Shown one piece after another: positions 1-10,471 of a stretch of DNA of 64,000 nucleotides. The stretch spans positions 27,075-91,074 of the forward strand of contig FJOG01000089.1 in the NCBI GenBank assembly GCA_900073065.1, read 5' to 3'. A model generated the notes under the pieces. The model worked only from the letters and a program-made list of their open reading frames with translations, made no database searches and was not told the origin of the DNA. Both the position numbers and the translations under genes were made by a program. Position 1 is the first letter of the stretch, and each line of letters opens with the position of its first letter. The DNA is from Phialocephala subalpina (Eukaryota; Ascomycota; Leotiomycetes; Helotiales; Mollisiaceae).

Positions 1-2455
1 TCTTCCCCAAGATTCTTCCACTTCTTTGTCTCAGTCCTATGCGTATCAGGTGCAATCATAGATAGCTGCAAAGGCCTTCTCAGAGCGATGACACCAACTC
101 GTCGATATTCGTAGTCCTTCGAGCCTGTACTTTCGAGGAGCAAAAGATTCGCTGCTCCTTTCATGGCTTCCTTCTCGTTGTCTTTGTCTTCTTCTGGTAT
201 ACCCTCTGTTTGCGCTATCAAGAAGGCAGCGAATCGTTGATTGGGGTGTGAGATGTGCTGCTGTTCGAATTCGAAGGTCTCGTTGGCGCCTTTGTTCAAA
301 AGTTGCAGTGCGAATGTGTGTAAGGCGGGGTATTTGGAGGAATCAGGATTGATATTGACCGATGCAGGAATGTTCTTGTATTCTTCCCACGAAGGAGAGG
401 CATTTCTCCAGTATTCAGCCCAGAGATCTCCAAGCGGAAAGAGAGATCCCTTGATGGTAAGATACCCAGACTGCAGCTGCCCAAACTCATCCCCTCCTTC
501 CAAAGGCTCGAGATTGATCTTGACAGGGGTGGCGATATTCTTGATCGGAATACCATCATCGATGGCACTATTGTACATCGCGACTCGTCCACCATTGATC
601 CCAGCCCAAGACCACGAAGGAGCCCGATAGGCAGTTGGTTTGGTGAAATCCATGTCCGGTGGCTCGTACAGTCTCTTCTTGCTCTTGTCGAGCCGGACTC
701 CTTGTCTCCACCAGCAAAGAGATTGCAAAAGTTCGGATTCCCACATTCCAGCACAATACTTATCTTTCGTGATGTCTGCAAATGCTCGAGCTACCCCTCC
801 GAGTGCGGGGAGAATGTCGGTGTCTTTGGTGTAGTTTCGTCTGCTGTATTCGAAGATGATTTCGAACCATCGGGTGTAAGGATTCAGGTTCAAAGATTCT
901 TGCATGTTGTACTGTGCAGCAGTGTCAGTTTGTGGGTTCTCGTGATGAGGACTGTGGAGGCTGTAGAGAACATACGCCTGAGCTTGCCAAATACTTTGGC
1001 AACCATCCAATACGAGCTTTTCGAGTTTCGAGAGCTGAGATCTGCTTGAGAAGACCAAATTGCAAGTTTTGCTTCACGGCAGTCGTTTTGTTCTTCCGAT
1101 TCTTGTTGTGGAAGAAGTCTTTGCTGTCAAACATATGGTCCATCATCATAACGTGACCACTTTCTGTGAAGCGTCCTCTGCTGCATTCCCATACGATTTG
1201 ATCCTTGCGAAATGACAAGCTTCGCGGTGCCAGAAGACCCTCCTGCAAAGTCCATATTCTGGTCTGCAGTGGATTCGTGTACGACATATCAACGGCGTTG
1301 CGGAAGCTGGGACGAAGCCAGACCTTGATTTGTTCCTTCCCAGCTCGGAAAGGTAGCTCGCAAGGCGTCCATGTAATAGGTGGACGAGGAGCAAATATGC
1401 CAGCTCTGGTGGATGGAGACTCAGAAGCAATGATTGTGAATGCAGCTCCGGAGTATACGTCCTGCATTCGAGCTGCTTCAGCTCTCCAGTCGGTAGCGGA
1501 ATCTTGCAAGATACACAGAGCATCGATCCAGAGGTATTGTAGACCCACGTCCCGAGTGACTTTGATGGCATCTCGAAGCGTGCCTGGCCACTTCTCCAGA
1601 GGAATTCCAGTTCTGAATTCTTCGAAAGTGTCACTTCTGAGCGTGAACTTGGTGACGCCAGGTCCCCAGCAGTAGCTGAGAGCGACCCAAGAGACGGTGC
1701 TTGGGAGTTCTTCGACCTCGAGGCGGGGCTGATCATTGCCGTCCTTGGTTCCGACATTGATGAGGCGTGTTGGTCGGCGGAATACTTTTGCAGGACCACA
1801 TTCTGGATGATTGAGAAGACACTCCTGGAACCACTCACTCGCCGTTGCTCTGCAGATCTCGGAGTCTGAGTGAGTGGCTACTGGAGTCCCTATGAACTTT
1901 GAAGTCTTTCGAGGCGCGGAGTCTGGAGCGTGTCAGCTTCACTTTGAAGCAACTTGTTTCGATCCACTCACCTCGTTCGGAAAAGGCGTCAAAAGTGCAC
2001 AAGGTGCGAGATGAATGACCGTCTGGCCTCTGAGTCACGATGATGATCGGCATCTCAGCCTTGGAGACGCTGTGACTGCTAGTCCCAATGAACAGCTGAC
2101 CTTGTCCGGCATCATCAATTGCTCTGTCTACCGATTCAGATCGCTGAGGATTTCCGGACCAAGACTCCCAGATTAATTTGCAGAATGTGCAGCCAGTTTT
2201 TGCTGAGGACTCCAGAGCACCCAAATTATTTTGATGTCGGAAAAAGTCAGGCAATCCAGGCTTGTATTCCAGAAAATCGTCGAGAAGACCAGTTAATCGG
2301 GTCTTTGCGGTAGTTGATGTCTGCGCTTCAGATTGAGAGAGGAGTTCACGGATATCGAGTTGCTGACAGATGTTGCAGAGGTGTAGCGACTGCGTGGAGG
2401 AATCGCCAGCATCCAAGGTTAACTGCTCAAGTTCAGCTGATGGTTCGGAGAACAT
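1..2455 (-). CDS. HET-domain protein, 3' end outside the window
   Basis: The protein belongs to the HET (heterokaryon incompatibility) family, whose members can trigger regulated cell death after non-self recognition. The ATG is at 2455. Exon 1 (1972-2455) carries a Cys-rich N-terminus with CNIC and CTFCKLIW. A GTGAGT..CAG intron (1866-1971) joins it in phase to DSEICRATASEWFQECL. Then come the HET blocks: RRPTRLINVG, VALSYCWGPG, LRDAIKVTRDVGLQYLWIDA, CILQDSATDW and RIWTLQEGLL. A second intron must lie near 1050-1140, because the frame changes before LEKLVLDGCQSIWQAQAYVL, but its borders are not clear. The family C-terminal APSWSWAG motif is at about 600-625, and the frame stays open to base 1, so the end is missing. 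I see no stop codon in the spliced frame. The target of recognition is unknown. Confidence 0.85.
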
Positions 2456-3010
2456 TTTCGCCGGAATCGCCGCTGTTCATCAACTGTATATCTTCGTTGA
2501 GTGTCGTGGGAAGCTGGAAACTGTTGACGATGCGCCGATAAATAAAACCGCGTTGGGCAGCGTCTCTTCCAACGTCCAGGGTTCGAGAAGACATCGATGT
2601 GCCCAATCAGATCCAAAGAAGGGGGTGGCACAGCAGGTTGATCCTTCAGTCCAAAAACATCAAAGATGGCGGGGCATGAAACGGTCAGCGCAATGCTGCA
2701 AGCGAGTGGATCTTGGGGGCGTAAAGTGGGGGCCAGAGTTTGAAAGTCAGCCCTATGGAGCTACCAGTTCGTGGAAAGACAAGAATTTGATGAACAACCA
2801 CCTGAGTCATTCCTCAACTCTAACTCTTGGCCTGGAGGTCTCGGAGGCGCACCCAACAACCTATTCAAACTGGAACCCCAGATAATGCGCAAAAATTTGA
2901 CTGCATGATCGATTACCGACACCAATCCCCTATTCCTCCGAGATTCCTGTCGCGTCGTCACGGACCTGGGCGTCATGAATCCAGATCAATGAAAGGGAAG
3001 CTGCATATCG
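2456..3010. other. intergenic, upstream of HET gene and downstream of Zn2Cys6 gene
   Basis: Base composition is normal and no convincing gene was found. The HET gene (minus strand) starts at the left edge and the Zn2Cys6 gene (minus strand) ends at the right edge, so the stretch should hold the HET promoter and the regulator's 3' UTR. Confidence 0.4.
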
Positions 3011-4764
3011 TTACCAGAACCGGCTGGAGCCGATAGGTTGGTCCAGTGCCCACTGTATCCATGGCTGCCACTCCGCTCCCAAAGCAAGCCTGATGTTCTC
3101 CAGTAGGCCTGGGCCCAAGCCCCTCAAGTACCAAATATTGTCGTTCTTCTTCAACAGAACACAGTAGTGTGCCAGCAGGACCAGTGCTCTTGGATCTTGT
3201 TCATAGATCAACTCTACAAACTCCTGGCTGACACTGCCTGCCCACATGTGAATTGAAGTCTTGATGTGTAGTGTCTTGGACGACGAGTGTAAGAGTGCGG
3301 AGACTCTACGTAGCCCCGCCAGCGCGTCCATACAGAGCTCATCTTTGTGCTCGTCATTTGACAACAGATGGCTTGCCGCTACATCGGAGGAAGGATTAAA
3401 TGTCGAGCTGAGAGGGAACAAGGCTTCGAGTTCGACAAGTTTCTCATCGTTCGTCTTACCTGGGGGGTTCTTCTGGTCCATCTCGTAGAGAGTTGCTTCA
3501 ACAACTAGTGGAGACAATGGTCCCTTGATGATCTCATCCCAATTATTCAGCAGCAATGCCATGAGACCTCTCATCGTCTGAAACCAGTGTGGTTGATCAT
3601 CACCTCTACTTGGTATCCTGCATCGATCAACCTTTCGTCCGGCTTGGAGGAAATCAGGTGACGCCATGATGTAGTAGACCAGAGAGCCGGCGAAAGCAAA
3701 GATGGCATGGATGCTTTTAGGGGTTGGGTGATTCATCGATGTTCGGAATGAAGGGAGGGCTGATGATGCAAGTGCTACGGCCGAGGTTTGTAGAAGTTGT
3801 TTGCGATGAGGTTGGACGGTGGAGAGGTGTAGGGCTGAAATAGCTTGGATGCCAGAGAGAAGGAAGGGATGCTCGAATGCCATGCGTGGGATAGTTTCTC
3901 TCCACACTGAGGGTGGGCGACTGTCAGCGAGGGAGGCGTAGAGGTATGTCGTATAGNNNNNNNNNNNNNNNNNNNNNNNNNNNNNNNNNNNNNNNNNNNN
4001 NNNNNNNNNNNNNNNNNNNNNNNNNNNNNNNNNNNNNNNNNNNNNNNNNNNNNNNNNNNNNNNNNNNNNNNNNNNNNNNNNNNNNNNNNNNNNNNNNNNN
4101 NNNNNNNNNNNNNNNNNNNNNNNNNNNNNNNNNNNNNNNNNNNNNNNNNNNNNNNNNNNNNNNNNNNNNNNNNNNNNNNNNNNNNNNNNNNNNNNNNNNN
4201 NNNNNNNNNNNNNNNNNNNNNNNNNNNNNNNNNNNNNNNNNNNNNNNNNNNNNNNNNNNNNNNNNNNNNNNNNNNNNNNNNNNNNNNNNNNNNNNNNNNN
4301 NNNNNNNNNNNNNNNNNNNNNNNNNNNNNNNNNNNNNNNNNNNNNNNNNNNNNNNNNNNNNNNNNNNNNNNNNNNNNNNNNNNNNNNNNNNNNNNNNNNN
4401 NNNNNNNNNNNNNNNNNNNNNNNNNNNNNNNNNNNNNNNNNNNNNNNNNNNNNNNNNNNTGATACAGAAGTTCGGTAGTTTGAAGATCGAATGGAGAAGG
4501 TGAAAGCTCGGGGCTAAGGGTGGCGGTCCGAGGGAGGCTGGTCATGGACTCGCCTCGAGAGAGAGGGGTGTTGGGAGTAAGAAATTCAAAGCTGCATTGG
4601 AGTTTGTTTCGGTTGCAGCTTGTACATGATGGTTTGGTTTCGTCACACTGGGGCCTGTTAGCATGAGATGAATCGCGAGGGGTGTTACTAACCTTGACTC
4701 TTCGACGCTTGCATTGCGTGCAGCCTCTCCTCGTCTTCTTGTGGGGTTTCCTCACCTGCGGCAT
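3011..4764 (-). CDS. Zn2Cys6 transcription factor with fungal-specific C-terminal domain (interrupted by gap)
   Basis: This is a nuclear DNA-binding regulator. The N-terminus reads MPQVRKPHKKTRRGCTQCKR. Removing a 45-bp intron (4648-4692, GTTAGT..GCTAAC..CAG) gives a canonical binuclear cluster with six cysteines, CTQCKRRRVKC followed by DETKPSCTSCNRNKLQC. The intron has a length divisible by three, so the frame is also open when it is retained. A Ser/Pro-rich linker runs into the gap at 3957-4459. Past the gap the protein resumes as YTTYLYASLADSRPPSVWRE and continues with FEHPFLLSGIQAISALHLS, typical of the UPC2-like fungal_trans_2 domain. It ends at GSSRFW. The frames on the two sides of the gap differ, which may only reflect an estimated gap length. 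Target genes cannot be inferred. Confidence 0.85.
3957..4459. other. assembly gap (503 N)
   Basis: This run of N lies between the zinc-cluster exon and the C-terminal domain of the Zn2Cys6 factor. Its length may not be exact. Confidence 0.99.
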
Positions 4765-5488
4765 GAGGTACTGTTTAATTTGTAGTATGTACTAGGGAAC
4801 AAGATAGCGAAGAGCTCGCACAAGCCACATGAGACGAATGATACCAAGGGAAACGACTGTGTTGAAGTCTCAAATTGATGCGGGAAGAAAGAACGTCGAA
4901 TGATGAAGTCCTGAGAACGAGGATGGAATGGTTATCTCCGTGCTTATTTTTGCACCCCTGAATACTTTGCAGTGGATACCTCGTTCCCACGACCATGTCA
5001 TTGGTTGAGGATATTCTCCTGCATTCGCTACCCCTTTCTGGGCCACTTTCTGGATGGCGGGGTTCTGCTTCGCTTTCTCCCTACCAAGTATTCACTTGAT
5101 GATGGTCGCCGAATAGCCAGCAAATGTTTCTCGTGGATGATGTGATTGATGGTTGGAAGTGAAGATGGTTTCAATCTCGAGGCGGTCTGGCAAAGATCTC
5201 TTCGGGCTCAAAGTGGGGCTGAGGCCCCGTAAGGTTAAGCTGGATATTCTGCCAATGTTGGACATTCGACCTCGAGCTTTTCCTCACGAACACACGCACG
5301 CTCAACCAACATCCAGACACCATTGCGGGTATCTGAGATGCGAATACCTTCGATAATATGTCCATGAGGAATGCATTGGATGGATGCGCTACTTTGCATA
5401 CTGGTTTGGCGAGCTTGAGGAGATGGATTCGCGCTTTGTGGTATACTTGTCTCCAATATCCATCTGCAACTGGCAGGACTGATCTTGT
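4765..5488. other. intergenic; promoter side of the Zn2Cys6 gene
   Basis: No supported gene. Several short frames are open on both strands at 5150-5580, but none has a recognisable domain. Part of the stretch may be 3' UTR or further exons of the doubtful gene at 5489-5946. Confidence 0.3.
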
Positions 5489-5946
5489 CTAGTACCGAAC
5501 CTTGCTCTTCTGGACTCCATCGCGATACGCTATTTTCGATATACGCTCTTCTGCGAACAGTACTATCGCCCTCCTCTCCCAATCGCGCAAATCAATAGCC
5601 CCGCCTTTCGAATGAGCGCGCGTCAACTCCACGGCAGATGACATGAAGTCTGCAGCTGAAGCATATTGAGAAGTTGGAATGAAGCAAACAGGGATCGAGC
5701 CGGCATACGTTCAAAGTTTGCAGACGGAACATAAGGAGAAATTCGAGGATTAGGGGAGAATGCAAAGGACTCACGATATTGAATGCAACATCTGCGGACG
5801 TGCCATGTCGATTGGGTGGAGGAAAGCGTAAATGTAGTTATCAAGGGGGTAGATAGACAGCTCAGTGGTATACCAGCTCGCTCTGTGGACAGTGCGGGCC
5901 CGAGGAGCGCTGCTGCGCGAGCAGCCAACTCGCTCAGCGTCTTCAT
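5489..5946 (-). CDS. possible small two-exon gene, unidentified
   Basis: This is a weak model. Exon 1 (5775-5946) starts MKTLSELAARAAALLGPALS and ends at a good GTGAGT donor. Joining it to an acceptor after CTGCAG at 5650 keeps the phase. Exon 2 (5489-5649) then encodes FMSSAVELTRAHSKGGAIDL, RDWERRAIVLFAEERISK and IAYRDGVQKSKVRY before a TAG. The exon 2 peptide is charged and has protein-like composition, which is why I list it. I do not recognise a family. It could instead be an exon of a larger or decayed gene, or a chance frame. Confidence 0.25.
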
Positions 5947-5989
5947 GTTTGCGAAGACCCTTCACGGGGAGTTTCTCAACGAATAATCA

Positions 5990-7210
5990 GTCACACGGGA
6001 GGCAAATGCAGGGCTGAATAGCTCGGCCAATGGTTTCATCCCGAAAAAGAGCGTTCATTGGGACTCAGCAAGTTATCGAGATCGCTCGGGAATCAAATCC
6101 AGGGCTGAGGAGCTCACCGAGTGATCTGATCACATCGCTCGGTGGGCTAATCTTCGCGATGACAAGCGCTCACTAGAACTTGCTCGACGAACAATTCAAT
6201 CGCCCAACTGGTCCCCCAGTGACTCAACATATCATTGAGCAAATGCCAATTCTCGAGCCTTTATTTGTTTACTGAAATTACTGAGTGAACAAATTTACTT
6301 GGGATTTTCCCCCTCTCTCAAATACAAGCTTCCTTTGGTCGCTGAGCTGAGACGCTGGTCAATGAGCGACCAAATTTACTTGGGATTTGCTCACTCACTC
6401 AAAAGATACAATTCATAATCTACAAGTCCTTTTTAGTCGCTGAGATACTAGTCGCTGAGTGGCTAGATTAATACCAGATTTGCTTACTTTCTCAAAAGAC
6501 GCAATTTATACTGCTCGTATTTTTATTTTGATTACTAAACTAAGTTAACCATTGAATAACCAAATTTGCGCTATATTTGCTTACTCTCTCAAAAGATACG
6601 ATTTATTTGGATTTGGTCGCTGAGTCAGTCTTCTCAAAATACGTTCTTGGATATGTCCTAATGCCATATGAATAATAAAACGTCGGTCGGGAAGCGTTAG
6701 TCTTAAGTTTTGACTTTTGCAACTCCGAGTGTCTGACGAGGTATCATGGATCAATTTTCTCTTTCTTGTCCATCGCATGGGGTTTTTAAGCTTGCCGCTC
6801 TAGCTCAGTGCTAATCACCTCTCGAATCACCCTCGACTCACCCTCGGCGTAGTCAACTCGCCTTAGCAACCTGAGTAACCTGAGGAACCCACCTAAGCAC
6901 ACTGAGTGAGCACCCTAAGCATCCTGAGCAAGATTTAACACATTCCCACGTGTTTCAACCTCTCTTTTTTAGCCAATCATACCTGACCTGACCTCTGCAC
7001 GGTTCCTTCATTTTGATTTGTGCCTCTGGGAGTTAGATTTTGGTTTTTTCAATCGGCTTTCGAGATACCCTTTTACTAATTTCACTTGCTGGTATTCTTC
7101 CGCAGGTATATATTTATATTTCGCTCAGGCTCTGCTCGGTATGCTTCCCTCAGCTCAAGTAACAGCAGCAGCTGCTGCTCACGTGCGAAGAGTAAAAGGG
7201 AACTAACATA
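5990..7210. repeat. degenerate TGAGC/GCTCA-rich repeat block
   Basis: Related phrases recur every 100-150 bp, such as TTGGTCGCTGAG, GAGTGACCAAATTTACTTGGG-like strings and TTGCTCACTCTCTCAAAAGATAC, at about 6270-6330, 6370-6420, 6470-6500 and 6560-6610. Further right are CACCCTCGGC, CCTGAGCAAG and, at 7149-7190, CCTCAGCTCAAGTAACAGCA. The last string also occurs at about 46500 next to a dispersed repeat, so the block seems to hold decayed members of that family. No gene is supported here. Confidence 0.55.
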
Positions 7211-7833
7211 AGAAAAAGTTAAATGTCAGGTTTGAGAGGTGGCTGCCATTCTTTTCTGTGCCGAGTTCAATTTCACATTGCTGGATTCTCTCAATGCTAC
7301 GTATTCTCTCCTAAACTAGCTTTCAAAACTCAATATGAACTTGTGCATCTAGTTCACCGCATAATCCGAGCTATATTCGAATTACTCAGTCGCTAATATC
7401 TACGATTTCATTTAGTAATCCTTTCAAACTTGATTTGCAATTTTGTTTTGGCAGGGGAATATATTGAGCGGTGTTGTCCCCTGGCACCGTACCGGCTCGT
7501 CAGACTTTGATGTCGGCAGACAAATGTATTCTTTGCAAAGCTCTGCCGGATTCTTAAGACTTCAGAAATGAAGAGAGTTTCTTGCTAACAAGATCATAGA
7601 ATCATAGAGATCGTCAAGTGAGGACAGAAAGATGAACCTAAGCTACCCAGATCCTACGAGTACTCCTAGAGATAAAAATATTTCGATGGGTAATTTCTTC
7701 TTCGAAAATTCCAAATGTGTATTATATAACTTATTATTAGTTCATGTTGAAAGAGCAACATCGTGAAACACTTAAGTAAATTCCAGTGTTAAACATCTGC
7801 TAGCACAAACTGTTACATATCAGCCCCTGCGAG
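7211..7833. other. intergenic, no gene seen
   Basis: Moderately AT-rich sequence without a supported frame or RNA gene. It lies downstream of the S28 peptidase pseudogene. Confidence 0.35.
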
Positions 7834-8547
7834 CTAAGCCTTCATCGTCTCTAAGTATGCTCCTCTTGCCTCCTTCAGCCCATCACTATCAGCCGGATCC
7901 TCCATAATGATATCAGCAGTATGACCGGCACCTTGAACTAAATACACCCGTGAATCCTCCATCGTGGGCTGGCCGGGATACTACGGCGGAGTTCTTGCGG
8001 AGGCTCCAGCATAATTCCTCGGCACCCACTTCACAAAGGTAACGGAGTCAAGCAGGACATTGTCCAGGGTCAACGGTTTCAACAACGGCACCGGCCATGT
8101 AGCCATCTCGGTATAATTCAATCTGTACGGACAACTGATGCCGAAGTACCGGTGCTCAAGGACGACCACCAAAGCTCCCAGCCCTGCTGCCCACGCCGGA
8201 CCGGCAAGCTGCTCGAGACAGACCATATTCGCATTCTCTGTTGATTGGAAGAAGAGAATCAGGCCTCTGGGCTTGAAATACTTATCGATGACTTCGAATT
8301 GTTGGTAGAAGGTCGAGCCGTCGCCAACGGTGCCGTCGTAGGTGGCGTGGTCGATTGGCTGGAGAAAGTATCTGATTCCGGCAGCGCATTTGGATGGATT
8401 GCCTGTGGAAATATTCAAGGTTTGCTGAATTGCGAAGTCTGGCGGGGATTTTGGAGGTGCAGATTGTCGTAGTTGAAGGGCAGGAATAGCCTGCACGAGG
8501 ATGGAGCCGAAGACGGTAAGTGCAGTAATGATGGATTGAAGTAACAT
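7834..8547 (-). pseudogene. S28-family serine peptidase, internally deleted
   Basis: The N-terminus has a signal peptide (MLLQSIITALTVFGSILVQA) and the start of the S28 (prolyl carboxypeptidase-like) catalytic domain: YFLQPIDHATYDG, STFYQQFEVIDKYF, GLGALVVVLEHRYFGISCPY. At WVPRNYAGASARTPP a TAG (7981-7983) follows. The next codons, in the same frame, encode what looks like the C-terminus of the same family, YPGQPTMEDSRVYLVQGAGH then TADIIMEDPADSD, ending at 7834. About 300 residues are missing, including the GGSYGG-type serine motif, so no active enzyme is possible. The TAG may be a former TGG (Trp). It would have been a secreted acid-active exopeptidase. Confidence 0.75.
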
Positions 8548-9772
8548 GTTGGAATGGATGGATGGATGGAATGAATCGAAGGTGGTAGGTGTAGATGTAT
8601 TAGGTGTATCTTGCCTATCGCGACATTTTCAAAGATAAACTCGCAAAATTGAGGAAGCGGAGTAAGGTATGCAATGTGGTGGAGAAGGATAAAGATCACC
8701 TCCACTATAAGCAACTCGCCGATTCAATGGATTCAGAGAAAACATGCAGGATTTTGGGAGGTCTTTTAGTAGCGCCTTTAGTCGAATTAGGATCAATAGC
8801 TATTATATACTTAATCAGATTGCGAATAGCTTTATTTTTACCGATTTAATAAAATGAATGCGATAGGGAGGTATAGGTTTAGACTTATGGCCACCCACTA
8901 TATACATTCAATGTTGCCTTGAGCCCCTGAGTAATGGAAACGAGTTTGATTCTAGATTCTTAACGATAAGTCCATCTATGTTAGTTCCATCCGCCATATT
9001 TTAAACGGTTGAGTACTCCGCTATCTCCCCTTGAAGGCTCCTGGCTTCAGTCCCTCCTCCGCCTGGTTCTATACCGCACTATACGCCCCATTCTTTAGAG
9101 TCTCTTCTTCCATCTCTGAAGGCAATGAGCCACTGCGCTCGCATCCTTTGCTGATCAAGTTGGCTTAGATGTGCACGGCCCCCTGGCGCTCCTGGCAGCA
9201 GGTGAACGGATAAGGCTGGGAGTTCTTCTGCAGCAATGAGGGGCTCGGAAGTGTAAAAGCGAATCCCAAATTGCACATCCGGGCTGCAAGCCGATACTCC
9301 AGTACGGAGGTATGCAGTAAGACTCCAATGATCAAGGAATCGTAATGGTCATGTTCAGGGTCAGGCGAATTTGGAGGATTCAAACTGCGCTCCACGCGGC
9401 GCACCACTCCATCGGGCACCAACACGAAGCCTTGGTACCATCTCGACTCTACTCCACCCTAATCCCAATTTAGGTTGGCGCTACCAGTGATAACCTACTT
9501 AGGACAAGCTTCTTCTAGGTTTCCAAGAAAGGAAAATGAAGAAACAGGTATATCGCCACGGGATACCGACGTGAGACAATGTCTTCCTTGTTGATTGGCC
9601 CTTAAAAAGCCGCTGCGTGGAGTACTGGTTCTTCTCATTCCCCATTATCCTGTTATGTCCCTATATATTGTGGAAATTCCACCTCTAGCGTATCTTTTCA
9701 CCGATACTATTGTGTGCTAAATTTTGATTATTTATTGAAACACTATTTTCTTAAGCGTTCGGTATTTGTTAC
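8548..9772. other. intergenic, no supported gene
   Basis: Two overlapping minus-strand frames at 9079-9425 have protein-like composition but no family I recognise, and no coherent start or introns. The rest is AT-leaning spacer. Confidence 0.3.
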
Positions 9773-10229
9773 CACCAGTGGATGACAGAATTGACGCCCG
9801 CCTAAGCGAAAACATCAAAATCCTCACCAAAAGTCGATGTTTTTAAGATTCTAACAAATCACAACCCTCTTATAAAACTATCTATCCCTCAAAATTTGAT
9901 CGCACTTTTGTATTAAATACACTTTTTATCAAATAGATTATCTTTATAATTATATCTGCATTAGTAATCCTTAAACTACTTAATTAACTACTATATTTAG
10001 CGGGCAAAATTGCTCTCCGTAGTTAATACTTACATTTCGAAATAATAAAGCTGTTAATATATAACTTTATTAATACAATTGGTTTCAATTACTAAGTTCT
10101 CACGCAAAATTAAGTTCTAAGTGATTAAGTTACTATGGCAAAGAACTATGTAATCTAGAAGTCGATAACTTTGTGTGTTATTTTAGTGTTCTCGCTTAAA
10201 GCGGGCGTCAATTCTGTCATCCACTGGTG
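9773..10229. mobile_element. MITE-like element with long terminal inverted repeats
   Basis: The left end CACCAGTGGATGACAGAATT (continuing GACGCCCGC) is repeated in inverse at the right end, where GCGGGCGTCAATTCTGTCAT is followed by CCACTGGTG. The arms are perfect for about 29 bp and similar for about 10 more. TTAC flanks both ends (9769-9772 and 10230-10233), consistent with a 4-bp target duplication. The 457-bp body is AT-rich and has no coding capacity, so this is a non-autonomous DNA transposon. The superfamily is not certain. Confidence 0.85.
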
Positions 10230-10360
10230 TTACTAGAGACTGCATCCCCGCATTTCGCTAGTTCGGGCAAAATAATACCGCTGAGCATCCCCGGGATCCC
10301 CGCAGCTAATTCCAGATTTTTATTCGCTCATGTACTTGGAACTCGGAATATTTGTAGCAT

Positions 10361-10391
10361 TATATAAGGTGGGTTGAGTTCTCTATATAGG
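10361..10391 (+). promoter_or_regulatory. TATA-like elements of the rhamnosidase gene
   Basis: TATATAAG at 10361-10368 and CTATATAGG at about 10383-10391 lie about 80-110 bp before the ATG at 10472, a plausible core promoter spacing for a fungal gene. Confidence 0.4.
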
Positions 10392-10471
10392 AGATATTTC
10401 AAATCTTGACATCCACCCCTTTCTCGCTCCGCTCCACTCCACCTCTGATTTTCAACCAGTATTCCACGAAA

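Noticed and set aside
3775..4764. Single 329-codon frame across the N gap
   Set aside because: The unknown bases create an artificial frame, and past the gap the true reading frame is a different one (WRETIPRMAFEHPFL).
9079..9425. Possible minus-strand gene with two overlapping frames
   Set aside because: I could not join the frames by a credible intron and recognise no family. Left as unannotated spacer.
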